Made by a program: the position numbers and the translations under genes. A stretch of 64,000 nt of DNA from Pseudomonas fulva (GTDB lineage: Bacteria; Pseudomonadota; Gammaproteobacteria; Pseudomonadales; Pseudomonadaceae). Position 1 is the stretch's first letter. Each line of letters opens with the position of its first letter. This document shows, one piece after another, positions 24,847-34,405 of the stretch. Location: assembly GCF_023517795.1 (NCBI RefSeq), contig NZ_CP082928.1, forward strand, positions 1,922,001-1,986,000, given 5' to 3'. The notes beneath the pieces were generated by a model, which ran no database searches, was not told the DNA's origin, and was given only the letters and a program-made list of their open reading frames with translations.

Positions 24847-26043
24847 ATGCAGTCTGGAAAAATCGTCGTCGAAAACCTCTACAAGGTATTCGGCGACAAG
24901 CCGCAAGATGCCATCGACCTGCTCAAGCAAGGCTGGAGCAAGGACAGGATCCTCGCTGAAAAGGGCGCCGTGATCGGCGTCAGTGACGTGTCGTTCAGCG
25001 TCGAAGAGGGCGAGATCTTCGTCCTGATGGGCCTCTCCGGCTCGGGTAAATCCACCCTGATCCGCCTGATCAACCGGCTGGTCGAACCCACCGCCGGCAA
25101 TGTCTACATCGACGGCCAGAACGTCGCCAAACTCCCCAAGGACCAGCTCATCGATCTGCGTCGTCGCGACATGAGCATGGTCTTCCAGTCCTTCGCCCTG
25201 ATGCCCTCGCGCACCGTTCTCGAAAATGCGGCCTTTGGTCTCGAAGTGGCCGGAAAGGGCCGCAAGGAACGTGAAGAACGCGCCATGCAGGTGCTCAAGC
25301 AGGTCGGCCTGGACACCTTCGCCGGCAAATTTCCCCATGAGCTCTCGGGCGGCATGCAGCAGCGGGTCGGCCTGGCCCGTGCCCTGGCGGTCGACCCGTC
25401 GATGATCATCATGGACGAGGCCTTTTCCGCCCTCGATCCACTCAAGCGCCGGGAAATGCAGGACATCCTGCTGGAACTGCAGAAGACCCACCGCCGCACC
25501 ATCATCTTCGTGTCCCACGATATCGAGGAAGCGATGCGCATCGGCAACCGCATCGGCATCATGGAGGGCGGCAAGCTCGTTCAGGTCGGTACGCCGCAGG
25601 AGCTCATCGACAATCCCGCCAACGACTATGTGCGCAACTTCTTCGATACTGTCGACACCAGCCGCTATCTCACTGCAGGCCAGTTGAAGGCCAACAGCGT
25701 GCCGGTGTACGTGCACAACGGCAAGGCGCCCGACGCGCAGACCGTGTGCCGTGAGCTGCAGGCGCAGGACAAGCACTACGCCTTCATCGTCGACGAAGAC
25801 AACAAGTTCCGCGGCTCCATCAGCCTGGAGAAGATCGCCCTGCTGGTCGAAGGCGGCGACTCCCCGGCGCTCGATGGCGACGTGCTGAAAGCCATCAGCC
25901 CGGTTCCCGAAGACCTGCCACTGGATCAGGTGATCAACCGCCTGGTGGACAACGAGGGTCCAATTCCGGTGGTCGACCAGGATGGCCATTACAGCGGTGC
26001 CATCAGCAAGGGCCGCCTCCTGACCCGCCTGCAGGGAGAATGA
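24847..26043 (+). CDS. cbcV: Choline/betaine/carnitine ABC transporter, ATP-binding subunit
   Basis: A 398-residue ProV/OpuAA-type ATPase. Walker A is GLSGSGKSTLIRL (about 60), the signature is LSGGMQQRVGLARAL, Walker B IIMDEAFSALDP and the switch His lies in IFVSHDIEEA. A C-terminal CBS-domain pair (about 280-395) is the usual ionic-strength or ligand sensor of this family. It is first in a cbcV-cbcW-cbcX order like that of P. aeruginosa PA5376-PA5378 (from memory). It energises uptake of quaternary amines that feed the dgc pathway. Ribosome site AAGGGGAA. Confidence 0.92.
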   Translation: MQSGKIVVENLYKVFGDKPQDAIDLLKQGWSKDRILAEKGAVIGVSDVSFSVEEGEIFVLMGLSGSGKSTLIRLINRLVEPTAGNVYIDGQNVAKLPKDQLIDLRRRDMSMVFQSFALMPSRTVLENAAFGLEVAGKGRKEREERAMQVLKQVGLDTFAGKFPHELSGGMQQRVGLARALAVDPSMIIMDEAFSALDPLKRREMQDILLELQKTHRRTIIFVSHDIEEAMRIGNRIGIMEGGKLVQVGTPQELIDNPANDYVRNFFDTVDTSRYLTAGQLKANSVPVYVHNGKAPDAQTVCRELQAQDKHYAFIVDEDNKFRGSISLEKIALLVEGGDSPALDGDVLKAISPVPEDLPLDQVINRLVDNEGPIPVVDQDGHYSGAISKGRLLTRLQGE

Positions 26044-26044
26044 C

Positions 26045-26926
26045 ATGAGCGAGAAACTGGATCTGGGCAGCTGGGTGAACGACGCGGTTCAGCACATGCT
26101 GGACAACTACAGCGGCGTGTTCGACAGCATGGGCAGCGTGGTCAGCGGCTTCTCCGAAGCGATCGAGAACGTGCTGATGCTGCCGCCGGCATGGCTGCTG
26201 ATCGCCATCTTCGTGGCCCTGGGCCTGTGGCGTATCGGCTTTCGCTTCGCGCTGTTCACCACCGTGGCCTTCGTGCTGATCGTGATGACCGGCTTCTGGG
26301 AGCAGACCGTGGTGACCCTCGGCCTGACCTTCTCGGCGACCCTGATCAGCCTGCTGATCGGCATTCCGCTGGGCATCTGGGCGGCCAAGAGCGAGCGCGT
26401 GTCGACCATCATCCGGCCGATCCTCGACTTCATGCAGACCATGCCGGCATTCGTCTACCTGATTCCGGCGGCCATGCTGTTCGGCCTCGGCCGGGTGCCC
26501 GGCATCATCGCCACGGTGATCTTCGCCATGCCGCCGGCGGTGCGCCTCACCAGCCTGGGCATCCGCCAGGTCAACAAGGAAATCGTCGAGGCCGGCCAGT
26601 CGTTCGGCTGCAACAGTCGCCAACTGCTGTTCAAGGTGCAGCTGCCCAACGCCATGCCGTCGATCATGGCGGGCGTCAACCAGACCATCATGATGGCCCT
26701 GTCGATGGTGATCATCGCCTCGATGGTCGGTGCCGGCGGCCTCGGTAACGACGTGCTGGCGAGCATCCAGCGCCTGGACATCGGCCTGGGCTTCGAAAGC
26801 GGCATGGCCGTGGTGCTGCTGGCGATCATCCTCGACCGCATCACCGAAAGCTTCGGTACACCGCAGACCGCCGCAAACCGCGCGGGTTGGCTGAGCTGGC
26901 TGAGTGCGCGACTGCAGCGCCAGTAA
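26045..26926 (+). CDS. cbcW: Choline/betaine/carnitine ABC transporter, permease subunit
   Basis: A 293-residue ProW-like permease with about six or seven helices (LPPAWLLIAIFVALGLWRIG, ALFTTVAFVLIVMTGFW) and the EAA loop region EAGQSFGCNSRQLLFKVQLP. Its start is one base after the cbcV stop codon. It forms the membrane channel with CbcV and receives ligands from CbcX and probably from the second binding protein encoded downstream. Confidence 0.92.
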   Translation: MSEKLDLGSWVNDAVQHMLDNYSGVFDSMGSVVSGFSEAIENVLMLPPAWLLIAIFVALGLWRIGFRFALFTTVAFVLIVMTGFWEQTVVTLGLTFSATLISLLIGIPLGIWAAKSERVSTIIRPILDFMQTMPAFVYLIPAAMLFGLGRVPGIIATVIFAMPPAVRLTSLGIRQVNKEIVEAGQSFGCNSRQLLFKVQLPNAMPSIMAGVNQTIMMALSMVIIASMVGAGGLGNDVLASIQRLDIGLGFESGMAVVLLAIILDRITESFGTPQTAANRAGWLSWLSARLQRQ

Positions 26927-26969
26927 AAGGCCATACTCAGCATCCTCTAAATCACACAAGGATTCGCGG

Positions 26970-27914
26970 ATGAACATATTCCACAAAGCAGCGGGTGTCG
27001 GCCTGCTGTCCTGCGCTCTGGCCCAGGGCGCCTGGGCCCAGGAGCCGGCGAGCTGCAAGCAGGTGCGTTTCGCCGAAATCGGCTGGGCGGATATCGCCGC
27101 CACCACCGGCGTGGCCATGACCCTGACCGAAGGCCTGGGCTACACGCCACGCAAGACCATGGCCTCGGTGCCGATCGCCTTTACCGGTGTGAAGAACAAG
27201 CAGATCGACGTGTTCCTCGGCTACTGGGCACCCTCGATGGATTCGGTGATCGAGCCGTTCACCAAGGACAACAGCGTCAAGGTGCTGGCCAAGCCCAACC
27301 TGGAAGGCGCCAAGTACACCCTGGCGGTGCCGACCTACGCCGCCGAAGCGGGCCTGAAGAGCTTCCAGGACATCGCCAAGTTCAAGGATCAGCTGGGTGG
27401 CAAGATCTACGGCATCGAGCCGGGCAACGACGGCAACCTGCTGATCGACGGCATGATCAAGGGCGACAAGTTCGGCCTGGGCGACTTCAAGATGGTCGAG
27501 TCCAGCGAAGCCGGCATGCTCGTCCAGGTACAGCGCGCGATCCGCAAGAAGGAGCCGGTGGTGTTCCTCGGCTGGGCGCCGCACCCGATGAACACCCAGT
27601 ACGACATGACCTACCTGTCCGGTGGCGATGACGTGTTCGGCCCGGACTACGGTGCCGCCAAGGTCTACACCGTGGTGCCCACCGACTACGAGGAGCGCTG
27701 CGCCAACGTCGGCAAGCTGCTGAACAACCTGCAGTTCAACGTCGAGATGGAAAGCCAGCTGATGGAGAAGGTCCTCGACAAGCAGGACCCCGCCGACGTC
27801 GCCAAGCAATGGATCAAGGCCAACCCGCAGGTGCTCGACGCCTGGCTGCAAGGCGTGACCACCTTCGACGGCCAGGACGGTGCGGCCGCCGTGAAGAAAT
27901 TCGTCGGGCTCTGA
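26970..27914 (+). CDS. cbcX: Choline-type substrate-binding protein of the cbc transporter
   Basis: A 314-residue periplasmic binding protein: signal peptide (MNIFHKAAGVGLLSCALAQG, then AWA) and an OpuAC/ChoX-type body (VRFAEIGWADIAATTGVAMT, VFLGYWAPSMDSVIEPF, VVFLGWAPHPMN) with Trp/Tyr residues that can cage a trimethylammonium group. The start at 26970 follows AAGGA; an upstream in-frame ATG at 26904 overlaps cbcW and is rejected. It is closer to choline-binding ChoX than to ProX, and delivers choline or related compounds to CbcW. Confidence 0.9.
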   Translation: MNIFHKAAGVGLLSCALAQGAWAQEPASCKQVRFAEIGWADIAATTGVAMTLTEGLGYTPRKTMASVPIAFTGVKNKQIDVFLGYWAPSMDSVIEPFTKDNSVKVLAKPNLEGAKYTLAVPTYAAEAGLKSFQDIAKFKDQLGGKIYGIEPGNDGNLLIDGMIKGDKFGLGDFKMVESSEAGMLVQVQRAIRKKEPVVFLGWAPHPMNTQYDMTYLSGGDDVFGPDYGAAKVYTVVPTDYEERCANVGKLLNNLQFNVEMESQLMEKVLDKQDPADVAKQWIKANPQVLDAWLQGVTTFDGQDGAAAVKKFVGL

Positions 27915-27929
27915 GCCCGCACTCACCGC

Positions 27930-28008
27930 GACCCGCCTGCGCCTGGGCGGGTCAGGTACGGCAGGCGACGCGGCACGCATCGCCTGTCAGCCGGGGGCCC
28001 GAGCCCCC
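27930..28008 (+). promoter_or_regulatory. Three consecutive stem-loops between the two binding-protein genes
   Basis: GACCCGCC / GGCGGGTC (27930-27937 / 27946-27953), CAGGCGA / TCGCCTG (27962-27968 / 27980-27986) and GGGGGC / GCCCCC (27993-27998 / 28003-28008) are perfect stems in a row. None is followed by a T-run. They would protect the 3' end of the cbcX message or set the ratio between cbcX and the next gene. Confidence 0.55.
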
Positions 28009-28122
28009 AGCGCCGGTGCCAACAGGGCGATGCCCTGCTCTGCACAGCTGGTGCCGCAAGGCCCGCGATCAGAACGAGCCAGTAAACCACCTGAACTGCC
28101 ACTCACTGACGGAGCAAGACCT

Positions 28123-28983
28123 ATGCACAATTTCAAACGCCTCTGCCTGCAGAGCCTCGGTGCCGCCGCCCTGGCCCTGGGCATGTCCGGTGCCATGGCC
28201 GCCGACAAGCCGGCCCTCAAGATCGGCTACGTGAACGGCTGGGACGACAGCGTCGCAGTCACCCATGTCGCGGGTGAAATCCTCAAGACCAAGCTCGGTT
28301 ACGACGTGACCCTGCAGCCGGTGGAACCGGCGATCATGTGGCAGGGCATCGCCCGCGGCGACCTGGACGCCACCCTGTCCGCCTGGCTGCCGGCCACCCA
28401 CGGCGAGTACTACGAGAAGCTCAAGGACAAGGTCACCGTGCTGGGCACCAACTACGACGGCGCCAAGATCGGCCTGATCGTGCCTGAGTACGTGGAAGCC
28501 AAGACCATCGCCGACCTGGAGAAGTACGCCAAGGACTTCGATGGCAAGATCACCGGTATCGATGCCGGCGCCGGCGTGATGCGCCGCACCGAAGAAGCGA
28601 TCAAGGAATACGACCTTAAGAGCATCAAGCTGATGCCAAGCTCGGGGCCGGCCATGACCACCGCCCTGACCCGCGCGGAACGATCCCAGAAGCCGATCGT
28701 GGTGACGGGCTGGATTCCGCACTGGATGTTCGCGCAATGGAAGCTGCGCTTCCTGGAAGACCCGAAGAACGTCTTTGGTGAAGCCGAGCACGTCGACACC
28801 GTCGCCAACCCAAGCCTGAAAACCAAGGCACCGGAAGCCGCCGCCTTCCTGGAGAAGCTCTCCTGGAGCGCCGAGGAAGTCGGCGCGGTGATGCTGTCCA
28901 TCCGCGACGGCGTGAAGCCGGACGAAGCGGCCAAGCAGTGGATCGAGAAGAACCCGGATCGCGTGGCCGAGTGGCTGAAATAA
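28123..28983 (+). CDS. Second quaternary-amine substrate-binding protein (glycine-betaine type)
   Basis: A 286-residue periplasmic binding protein with signal peptide (LCLQSLGAAALALGMSGAMA) and an OpuAC body (KIGYVNGWDDSVAVTHVAGE, AIMWQGIARGDLDATLSAWL, VTGWIPHWMFAQWKLRFLED). The Trp residues at these places form the aromatic box for betaine or carnitine in related proteins. It shares only the general fold with CbcX, 140 codons upstream, and no second permease follows, so both probably use CbcVW, as reported for satellite binding proteins such as BetX and CaiX in Pseudomonas. The start at 28123 follows GGAG. Exact ligand not determinable. Confidence 0.85.
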   Translation: MHNFKRLCLQSLGAAALALGMSGAMAADKPALKIGYVNGWDDSVAVTHVAGEILKTKLGYDVTLQPVEPAIMWQGIARGDLDATLSAWLPATHGEYYEKLKDKVTVLGTNYDGAKIGLIVPEYVEAKTIADLEKYAKDFDGKITGIDAGAGVMRRTEEAIKEYDLKSIKLMPSSGPAMTTALTRAERSQKPIVVTGWIPHWMFAQWKLRFLEDPKNVFGEAEHVDTVANPSLKTKAPEAAAFLEKLSWSAEEVGAVMLSIRDGVKPDEAAKQWIEKNPDRVAEWLK

Positions 28984-29012
28984 GCTGACGCCCGCTCCCC
29001 GTCGCTTCGACA

Positions 29013-29047
29013 AATGCCAGTCAGTGCGCTGACTGGCATTCTTGTTT
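29013..29047 (+). terminator. Rho-independent terminator of the cbc operon
   Basis: A perfect 12-bp stem AATGCCAGTCAG / CTGACTGGCATT with a four-base loop TGCG, followed by CTTGTTT. It closes the cbcVWX plus binding-protein transcript. Confidence 0.9.
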
Positions 29048-29096
29048 CTGCCCTTTCGACACCCCTGTCGCTCGATACCTGACGGTTTGGCTTCCC

Positions 29097-29928
<832 letters not shown>

Positions 29929-29995
29929 AGAGCATGTCGGAATCTCCTGCGGGTCGATGCAGCAAGGGGCTGCTATGTGGCGCAAGTGGCCTTTC

Positions 29996-30085
29996 GTAGG
30001 GTGGACGACGCTTTACCTACGCGGCCCGACCCGTCCACCGCTCTGCGATCGCAATGGTGGACAAAAAGAGCGTTGTCCACCCTAC
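29996..30085. repeat. REP pair (BIME), GTAGGGTGG family
   Basis: GTAGGGTGGAC (29996-30006) and GTCCACCCTAC (30075-30085) form perfect inverted arms. Internal ACCTACGCGGCCCG is shared with the copy at 47312. It lies in the modA-modB gap. Confidence 0.8.
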
Positions 30086-30205
30086 GCTGGGAGCGGCCGC
30101 TTCTGCCTTTTTACAGCCCTCCATTTGCAATGCCGGAACCTGCGTTGGAAGATCGGCTGCCGACTCTGGCCCCCGTCTCACCACCAACTCTTGAAAGGCC
30201 ACCGA

Positions 30206-30889
30206 ATGCCCCTGGGCCCCAATGACTTCGCCGCCATTCTCCTCACCCTGGAGCTGGCGACCCTGACCACCGTGCTGTTGCTGCTGGTCGGCACGCCCAT
30301 CGCCTGGTGGCTGGCGCGCACCGGGTCCTGGCTGAAGCGGCCGATTGGCGCCATTGTCGCCCTGCCCCTGGTACTGCCGCCGACGGTGATCGGCTTCTAC
30401 CTGCTGATCAGCATGGGGCCCAATGGCTTTTTCGGCCAACTGACCCAGGCCCTTGGCCTGGGCACCCTGACCTTCACCTTCACGGGGCTGCTGATCGGCT
30501 CGGTGTTCTATTCCCTGCCGTTCGTGGTGCAGCCCCTGCAGAACACCTTCGAAGCCATCGGCCGCGCGCCGCTGGAGGCGGCCGCCACCCTGCGCGCCCG
30601 GCCCTGGGATACCTTCTTCAGCGTGGTGCTACCGTTGGCCAGGCCGGGCTTTCTCACCGCGGCGATCCTAGGCTTCGCCCACACCGTCGGCGAATTCGGC
30701 GTGGTGCTGATGATCGGTGGCAATATTCCCGGCAAGACCCAGGTGGCCTCGGTGCAGATCTACAACCACGTGGAAACCATGGAGTACGCCCAGGCCCACT
30801 GGCTGGCCGGCGGCATGGTGGCGTTCTCCTTCCTGGTGCTGCTGGCGCTCTACTCCAGTAACCGGCGCGGGCAGAAGGCCTGGATATGA
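30206..30889 (+). CDS. modB: Molybdate ABC transporter permease
   Basis: A 227-residue permease with five or six helices ([60 protein letters not shown]) and the EAA motif [20 protein letters not shown]. The ATG at 30206 follows GAAAGG; upstream in-frame ATGs fall in REP DNA and are rejected. It overlaps modC by four bases. Confidence 0.95.
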   Translation: MPLGPNDFAAILLTLELATLTTVLLLLVGTPIAWWLARTGSWLKRPIGAIVALPLVLPPTVIGFYLLISMGPNGFFGQLTQALGLGTLTFTFTGLLIGSVFYSLPFVVQPLQNTFEAIGRAPLEAAATLRARPWDTFFSVVLPLARPGFLTAAILGFAHTVGEFGVVLMIGGNIPGKTQVASVQIYNHVETMEYAQAHWLAGGMVAFSFLVLLALYSSNRRGQKAWI

Positions 30890-31980
30890 GCGACAAGCAG
30901 ATACAGGCACGCTTCACACTGGCTCACCCGGGCTTCACCCTGGAGGTCGACCTGCACCTGCCCGGTCGCGGAGTCAGCGCCCTGTTCGGTCATTCCGGCT
31001 CCGGCAAGACCACCCTGCTGCGCTGCGTCGCCGGCCTGGAACGCGCGGGCAGCGGTTACCTGCGAATCAATGGCGACACCTGGCAGGACAGCGCCAGCGG
31101 CATCTGGCGACCGGCCCACCAGCGCCCGGTCGGCTACGTGTTTCAGGATGCCAACCTGTTCCCTCACCTGTCGGTGCGGCGCAACCTCGAGTTCGGTTTC
31201 AAGCGCATCGCCAGGGCCGAACGCCGCGTGCCCTTCGAGCAGGCAGTCGAGCTGCTCGGCATCGAGCACCTGCTCGAGCGCCTGCCGCAGCGGCTGTCCG
31301 GTGGCGAGCGCCAGCGCGTCGGCATGGCCCGCGCCCTGCTCACCAGCCCGCGCCTGCTGCTGATGGACGAACCCCTGGCGGCGCTGGATCTCAAGCGCAA
31401 GCGCGAGGTGCTGCCCTACCTGGAACGCCTGCACGACGAGCTCGACATTCCGATTCTCTACGTCAGCCACGCCCCGGACGAGGTGGCGCGCCTGGCCGAT
31501 CACCTGGTGCTGCTCGACGAAGGCCGGGTGACGGCCAGCGGGCCGCTCAAGGAAACCCTGATCCGCAGCGACCTGCCGTTCATCTTCGAGGACGATGCCG
31601 AAACGGTGATCGACGGCCAGGTCGAGCGCCACGACGCCCAGTACGACCTGCTCGACATCCGTCTTCCGGGCAGCACCGCCTGCCTGCGCCTGGCCCACGC
31701 GCCATTGCCGGCGGGCCGTCGGGTGCGCATCAAGATCAAGGCGCGGGACATCAGCCTGAGCCTGCAGCAGGCCCGCGACAGCAGCGTGCTCAACCTGCTG
31801 CCGGCAACGGTCGAACGCTGGTTCGACCTGCCCAATGCGGCGCACCGCCTGGTGGAACTGCAGCTGGGCGACCAGCGCATCATCGCGCGCATCACCCGCT
31901 ACTCCTTCGATGGACTGGCTATCCGCGCCGGACAGCCGCTGTGGGTGCAGGTCAAGTCGGTGTCGCTGCTGGCGTCCTAG
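30886..31980 (+). CDS. modC: Molybdate ABC transporter ATP-binding protein
   Basis: A 364-residue ATPase. Walker [14 protein letters not shown] (about 36), signature [15 protein letters not shown], Walker [12 protein letters not shown] and the switch His in [14 protein letters not shown]-terminal MOP/TOBE domain (about 285-360) binds molybdate in this family. It couples ATP hydrolysis to import through ModB. It ends 19 bases before a REP-filled gap. Confidence 0.95.
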   Translation: MSDKQIQARFTLAHPGFTLEVDLHLPGRGVSALFGHSGSGKTTLLRCVAGLERAGSGYLRINGDTWQDSASGIWRPAHQRPVGYVFQDANLFPHLSVRRNLEFGFKRIARAERRVPFEQAVELLGIEHLLERLPQRLSGGERQRVGMARALLTSPRLLLMDEPLAALDLKRKREVLPYLERLHDELDIPILYVSHAPDEVARLADHLVLLDEGRVTASGPLKETLIRSDLPFIFEDDAETVIDGQVERHDAQYDLLDIRLPGSTACLRLAHAPLPAGRRVRIKIKARDISLSLQQARDSSVLNLLPATVERWFDLPNAAHRLVELQLGDQRIIARITRYSFDGLAIRAGQPLWVQVKSVSLLAS

Positions 31981-31998
31981 GCGTATCGCGTAGAGAAA

Positions 31999-32030
31999 CC
32001 TGGGTATCGCTGCGCTCAACCCAGGCTACG
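31999..32030. repeat. REP, GTAGCCYGGGT family
   Basis: CCTGGGT (31999-32005) and ACCCAGG (32019-32025) form a hairpin; read on the minus strand the unit begins GTAGCCTGGGTTGAGCG. A related copy lies at 63487-63554. The GTAG start is the signature found in REPs linked to RAYT transposases. Confidence 0.65.
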
Positions 32031-32042
32031 AACGCAGACGTG

Positions 32043-32108
32043 CGAGGGAGCGGGCGGCGCCACCTAGTCCATGCCAGCGAAGCGTTCGCGCGCATGGCGC
32101 GCTCCCAC
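32043..32108. repeat. REP pair (BIME), GTGGGAGCG family, diverged
   Basis: GAGGGAGCGGGC near 32044 and GCGCGCTCCCAC ending at about 32107 flank a centre with CTAGTCCATGCC. The arms have several mismatches compared with the perfect copy at 13031. Confidence 0.7.
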
Positions 32109-32131
32109 AGGATCACCACACGGCTCCATCC

Positions 32132-32241
32132 GTAGGGTGGGTGGAGCGGCGCCAAGCCAGGTATTGGAATAGCCGCGATCCCGACGCGCCGCGTAGCCCG
32201 CCAGCCGATATCACGTGTTGCACCATTGGTGGGTTACGGCG
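32132..32241. repeat. REP sequences at the 3' end of the AAA+ gene, GTAGGGTGG family
   Basis: GTAGGGTGGGTGGAGCGGCG at 32132 and a diverged copy containing GGTGGGTTACGGCGCGCC at about 32227-32244. The second copy runs up to the stop codon of the truncated sigma-54-activator-like gene. Confidence 0.55.
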
Positions 32242-32247
32242 CGCCCA

Positions 32248-33186
32248 TCAAACTGCAATTCGCTGCTCGGCACGTCGTAGCAACTCACGCAACGCGGCCA
32301 ACTGCCCGGCATCGCCTTCATCGAGCAATTGCTGGAGAGCATGCTCGACCCGTTGCAAAGGCGGCGCGGCCGGCAGGTTGAGGTGGCGTGCGTCGAGTTC
32401 CTCGCCGCTGCAGACCAGCAGGGCAAAATGCACCACGTTCTCCAACTCGCGGGTATTGCCTGGCCAGTCATGCCGCTCCAGCACCCGCTGGGCAGCCAGC
32501 GTGATGCTCGGCAGGGGCAGGCGCAAACGCTGGGTGTAGATGCCGAGAAAGTACTCGGCCAGTGGCAGTACATCACCGACCCGCTCGCGCAACGGCGGCA
32601 ACGCCAGGTGGCCATCACTGAGGTAATGGGCCAGGCGCTCGTCGAACTTGCCGACCTCGACTGCCCGCCACAGGTCGATGCTGGTGGCCGCAACCAGCCG
32701 CACATCCACCGGCGTCGGCGCCGATGCCCCGACACGCCAGGCTTCGCCGGTTTCCAGCACGCCCAGCAACTGCGTCTGCAAGGGCAACGGCAGGTCGGCG
32801 ATCTCGTCCAGATACAGGGTGCCGCCATTGGCCGAACCCAGCCAGCCGGCGCGGCTGCTCGGCGCACCTTGATGGGCACCCGCGGTGTAGCCGAACAACT
32901 CGGCCTCGCCATGGTTGGGGCTCAGGCCGCTGCAACTCAGGGCCACGAACAGGCCGGGGCGCTCACTGGAGCGATGAATATGGCGGGCCAACAGCTCCTT
33001 GCCCGTACCGGTTTCACCCTCGATCAGGATCGGCACTGGCAAGCCGGCGAGGCGCTCGACCTCCTCACGCAGCTTCCGGGTACGCGGGTCGATGAATACC
33101 AGCGCCTTGGCACGAATGCTCAGCGGGCTCTTGTCGGCGTCGGGAAAAATCAGCAGCGACGGGTCAGCTGCCGTAGACGGGCTCAT
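32248..33186 (-). CDS. Sigma-54 activator-like AAA+ protein lacking GAFTGA and HTH
   Basis: A 312-residue protein with a central AAA+ domain: Walker A EGETGTGKELLARHIH (about 55), Walker B GGTLYLDEIADL and WPGNTRELENVVHFALL. The loop that contacts sigma-54 reads GAHQGA instead of GAFTGA. After the AAA+ lid the protein ends at LLRRAEQRIAV, where related SfnR-type activators continue into a Fis-type helix-turn-helix; none is found in other frames. It therefore probably cannot activate sigma-54 promoters in the normal way. Start at 33186 behind GGAG; an earlier ATG (33216) is possible. Nearby sulfur-uptake genes suggest descent from an SfnR-like regulator. Confidence 0.7.
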   Translation of the reverse strand: MSPSTAADPSLLIFPDADKSPLSIRAKALVFIDPRTRKLREEVERLAGLPVPILIEGETGTGKELLARHIHRSSERPGLFVALSCSGLSPNHGEAELFGYTAGAHQGAPSSRAGWLGSANGGTLYLDEIADLPLPLQTQLLGVLETGEAWRVGASAPTPVDVRLVAATSIDLWRAVEVGKFDERLAHYLSDGHLALPPLRERVGDVLPLAEYFLGIYTQRLRLPLPSITLAAQRVLERHDWPGNTRELENVVHFALLVCSGEELDARHLNLPAAPPLQRVEHALQQLLDEGDAGQLAALRELLRRAEQRIAV

Positions 33187-33238
33187 ACATGACTCTCCAT
33201 GACGGTGAGGCCGCAAAAGGCCAGGCAGCGGCTACCGA

Positions 33239-33838
33239 TCAGGCACGCAGGCGCAACTGCTGTTCGATGCGGCTCTGTAGGCGGAACAGGTAAGCGAAAC
33301 CCTGATCCCAACGCTGGTGACCGGATTTCACGTTGATGTGCCCGGCACCGCTGAGAATGGCGACTTCGCTGCCCCAATCTCGGGCCAATTCGATGGCACG
33401 TGCGGCGCTGGCGGCCGAGTCGTTGTCGGAGCCCACCAACTGACTGGGAAATGGCAGCGCCTGGCGTGCGATCGGCGCGAAGTTGCGCAGGGCCTCCGGG
33501 CAGTTGGGGCGCTCCACGTCGGCCGGCGCCACCAGCAGCGCGCCGCGCACGCGGCGTATGGATTCCGTCGACGCTTGAGCAGCCCAGCGGGCGACGGTGA
33601 CGCAACCCAGGCTGTGGGCGATCAGGATCGCCGGGCGCGGATCGGCAGCGATCTGCCGTTCCAGCGCAGCGATCCAGTCCTGTTGGCGTGGCGCCAGCCA
33701 GTCCAGCTGCTCGACCCGCGCACTATTGGGCAGGCTGCGTTGCCAGTGGCTCTGCCAATGGTCATCACCCGAGCCCTGCCAGCCAGGGACGATCAGGTAG
33801 CGAACCGCTTCACCGCGCATAGAGCGTTCACCGCGCAT
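33239..33838 (-). CDS. RBBP9/YdeN-family alpha/beta hydrolase
   Basis: A 199-residue small serine hydrolase. The nucleophile motif AHSLGC (about 74-79), an Asp in VGSDND (about 137-142) and a His in GAGHIN (about 162-167) form the likely triad; the opening YLIVPGWQGSGDDHWQSHWQ is typical of this family. The start at 33838 has GGAGG seven bases upstream. An 18-base tandem duplication spans the start region and supplies a second in-frame ATG (33820), adding six residues (MRGERS) to the N-terminus. Physiological substrate unknown. Confidence 0.85.
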   Translation of the reverse strand: MRGERSMRGEAVRYLIVPGWQGSGDDHWQSHWQRSLPNSARVEQLDWLAPRQQDWIAALERQIAADPRPAILIAHSLGCVTVARWAAQASTESIRRVRGALLVAPADVERPNCPEALRNFAPIARQALPFPSQLVGSDNDSAASAARAIELARDWGSEVAILSGAGHINVKSGHQRWDQGFAYLFRLQSRIEQQLRLRA

Positions 33839-33898
33839 AGAGCGCCCTCCGTATCTACATGGCTTGCAGTGTACGAGGGCAAAATCCGATGTAAAAAG

Positions 33899-34008
33899 AA
33901 TAAGAACTTATTTTCTTATTCCCTAATACGGTTCGTCGACTGGTAGAAGCAAAACACTCGCATATGCTTAAAAGATATATAAATGTTCTTAAACAGTATT
34001 TTTAAGAA
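33899..34008. promoter_or_regulatory. AT-rich palindromes in the oscA / hydrolase intergenic region
   Basis: Two perfect 8-bp inverted repeats stand in a very AT-rich stretch: AATAAGAA / TTCTTATT (33899-33906 / 33913-33920) and TTCTTAAA / TTTAAGAA (33986-33993 / 34001-34008). They lie 83-190 bases upstream of oscA, and the half-sites share TTCTTA. Control of oscA-sbp by sulfur status (CysB) is known in pseudomonads; whether these are CysB sites is an inference. Confidence 0.5.
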
Positions 34009-34090
34009 TATTTCTGTCTGCTTAGTATCCGCTCCACGCCCCGCCACCGACAGCCGTCGCACCACGATTCGAGGGCAAGGAGCCAAAACC

Positions 34091-34273
34091 ATGACCGCCA
34101 CGCTTCGCAATCTGGAAGGCCAGGATGACGCCACCATCTTGCGCGAGATCCAAAGCGCCCTGAACGGCCTCAAGTTCGGTTCGGTGGAAATCACCGTGCA
34201 CAACGGCCAGGTGGTACAGATCGAGCGCAAGGAGAAATTCCGTCTCCAGCAGCCTGGCAGCAAGAACGCCTGA
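34091..34273 (+). CDS. oscA: OscA, DUF2292 small sulfur-starvation protein
   Basis: A 60-residue protein (ATILREIQSALNGLKFGSVE, ITVHNGQVVQIERKEKFRLQ) matching the DUF2292 family. OscA is made under sulfur limitation in Pseudomonas, is needed for using organosulfur compounds and is linked to chromate tolerance. It is always found ahead of the sulfate-uptake genes, as here (sbp begins 132 bases downstream). The start at 34091 follows AAGGAG; an upstream in-frame ATG at 33983 lies in the promoter palindrome and is rejected. Confidence 0.9.
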   Translation: MTATLRNLEGQDDATILREIQSALNGLKFGSVEITVHNGQVVQIERKEKFRLQQPGSKNA

Positions 34274-34405
34274 GCGCCTTTCGCCACCCGACCACGGGCC
34301 GCCCGCATGAGCCGTTACCCGTGCTGCCGATGTAACCCGCGAATGCCGGCCTAGAGAGCAGACATCGCACCGCCAGACACGTATTCAGCATTTAGGAGCT
34401 TCAAC

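Noticed and set aside
32211..32912. Frameshift hiding the HTH of the sigma-54 activator-like gene
   Set aside because: The alternative frame downstream contains no helix-turn-helix or other activator sequence, and the region after the stop is REP DNA.
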